A stretch of DNA of 5,806 nucleotides from Acidobacteriota bacterium (GTDB lineage Bacteria > Acidobacteriota > Terriglobia > Terriglobales > SCQP01). The position numbers and the translations under genes are program-made. Shown here piece after piece: positions 5,222-5,806 of the stretch (positions are counted from its first letter, which is position 1; every line of letters starts with the position of its first letter). The stretch lies in assembly GCA_021823305.1 (NCBI GenBank), contig JAKAOE010000141.1:1-5806 (forward strand), in the 5' to 3' direction. The notes beneath the pieces are model-generated. The model worked only from the letters and a program-made list of their open reading frames with translations. It was not told where the DNA came from and did no database searches.

Positions 5222-5806
5222 ATGCAGATCGCCACGGACGCCTTCCAGGCGCGCATTGACGAAGGTGTCAAGATCGAACCCTCGGACGCGATGCCGGAGG
5301 AGTATCGCCGCACGCTGGTGCGGCAGATTTCGCAGCATGCGCACTCGGAGATCGTGGGGCAGTTGCCGGAAGGCAACTGGATTGGGCGGGCGCCGACGCT
5401 GGAGCGGAAGGCGATCCTGCTGGCCAAGGTGCAGGACGAGGCCGGGCACGGGCTCTACCTCTACAGCGCCGCCGAGACGCTGGGCGTGTCGCGCGACACG
5501 ATGGTCGAGGAGCTGCTGGCGGGCCGGGCGAAGTACTCCAGCATCTTCAATTATCCGACCCTGACCTGGGCGGATATCGGCGCCATCGGCTGGCTGGTGG
5601 ACGGGGCGGCGATCATGAACCAGATCCCGCTGTGCCGCTGCTCTTATGGGCCCTACGCGCGCGCGATGGTAAGAATCTGCAAGGAGGAGAGCTTTCACCA
5701 GCGCCAGGGCTACGACCTGCTGCTGGCGCTGACGCGCGGCACGGCGGCGCAGCGGGCGATGGCGCAGGACGCGCTCAACCGCTGGTGGTGGCCGGCGCTG
5801 ATGATG
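5222..5806 (+). CDS. paaA: Phenylacetyl-CoA epoxidase catalytic subunit PaaA (C-terminus cut by window edge)
   Basis: The frame is open from the ATG at 5222-5224 to the window end, giving 195 residues; PaaA is usually about 310-330, so roughly the last third is missing. PaaA is the di-iron oxygenase subunit of the PaaABCE complex, which epoxidises phenylacetyl-CoA in aerobic phenylacetate breakdown. Conserved blocks are [16 protein letters not shown] (39-54), [20 protein letters not shown] (69-88), [14 protein letters not shown] (124-137) and [15 protein letters not shown] (151-165). The probable iron ligands are E43, E73, H76, D127, E156 and H159, including the two E-x-x-H pairs. The spacing matches the E. 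coli protein as I remember it, offset by one. An in-frame ATG nine bases upstream (5213) is an alternative start. It reads away from tsaB, and paaB and further paa genes are expected past the right edge. Confidence 0.93.
   Translation, partial: MQIATDAFQARIDEGVKIEPSDAMPEEYRRTLVRQISQHAHSEIVGQLPEGNWIGRAPTLERKAILLAKVQDEAGHGLYLYSAAETLGVSRDTMVEELLAGRAKYSSIFNYPTLTWADIGAIGWLVDGAAIMNQIPLCRCSYGPYARAMVRICKEESFHQRQGYDLLLALTRGTAAQRAMAQDALNRWWWPALMM

Noticed and set aside
5243..5271. Minus-strand TTGACA at 5266-5271 as the -35 box of tsaB
   Set aside because: At 17-base spacing the hexamer would be CTGGAA, which is not a -10 box, and the site is too far from the better candidate at 5195-5200.
5188..5427. 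N-terminal extension of tsaB up to 5427
   Set aside because: The extension is antisense to the well-conserved paaA reading frame, and TsaB proteins start at the [13 protein letters not shown] strand.

Overview
This is a strongly GC-rich bacterial chromosome segment, tightly packed with genes. Base composition, short operon-style overlaps and gene content suggest a soil-type aerobic or facultative heterotroph. An acidobacterium or an actinobacterium-like organism would fit, but the phylum cannot be fixed from this sequence. I see no rRNA, tRNA, CRISPR array, transposase or plasmid function.

Layout: six genes read leftward (minus strand) and one reads rightward. From right to left on the minus strand they are tsaB (4576-5187), rimI (4133-4579), an ArsR/SmtB-family repressor gene (3768-4100), hyfB (1574-3727), hyfC (633-1577) and hyfE (1-630, cut by the left edge). 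On the plus strand, paaA starts at 5222 and is cut by the right edge. The only non-coding stretches are 5188-5221 (tsaB/paaA divergent), 4101-4132 (arsR promoter) and 3728-3767 (arsR-hyfB). No gene-free stretch reaches 300 bases.

Function: TsaB is the partner of TsaD in making the tRNA modification t6A, and RimI is a protein N-acetyltransferase commonly encoded with it. The ArsR-type regulator, hyfB, hyfC and hyfE form the start of an operon for a membrane-bound, group-4-hydrogenase-like (Hyf / formate-hydrogenlyase-like) complex. HyfB is the NuoL/M/N-like proton-pumping subunit, HyfC is NuoH-like and HyfE is NuoK-like. The catalytic subunits (HyfF/HyfG/HyfI-like) would lie beyond the left edge, so whether the complex is a true hydrogenase cannot be judged here. 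PaaA is the di-iron catalytic subunit of phenylacetyl-CoA epoxidase and opens a probable paa operon to the right.

The most unusual points are: (1) a roughly 68-residue Arg/Pro/Ser-rich tail on HyfB, encoded exactly by a cluster of strong inverted repeats (1588-1770), which looks like a palindromic element read as protein; (2) a compact AT-rich promoter/operator for arsR (4097-4138) with a near-consensus promoter, overlapping dyads and no leader, whose -35 box contains the rimI stop codon; (3) -10-like hexamers exactly 7 bases before the start codons of arsR, tsaB and paaA, suggesting leaderless transcripts; (4) an ArsR-HyfB-HyfC-HyfE gene order resembling the Rv0081-Rv0087 locus of Mycobacterium tuberculosis.
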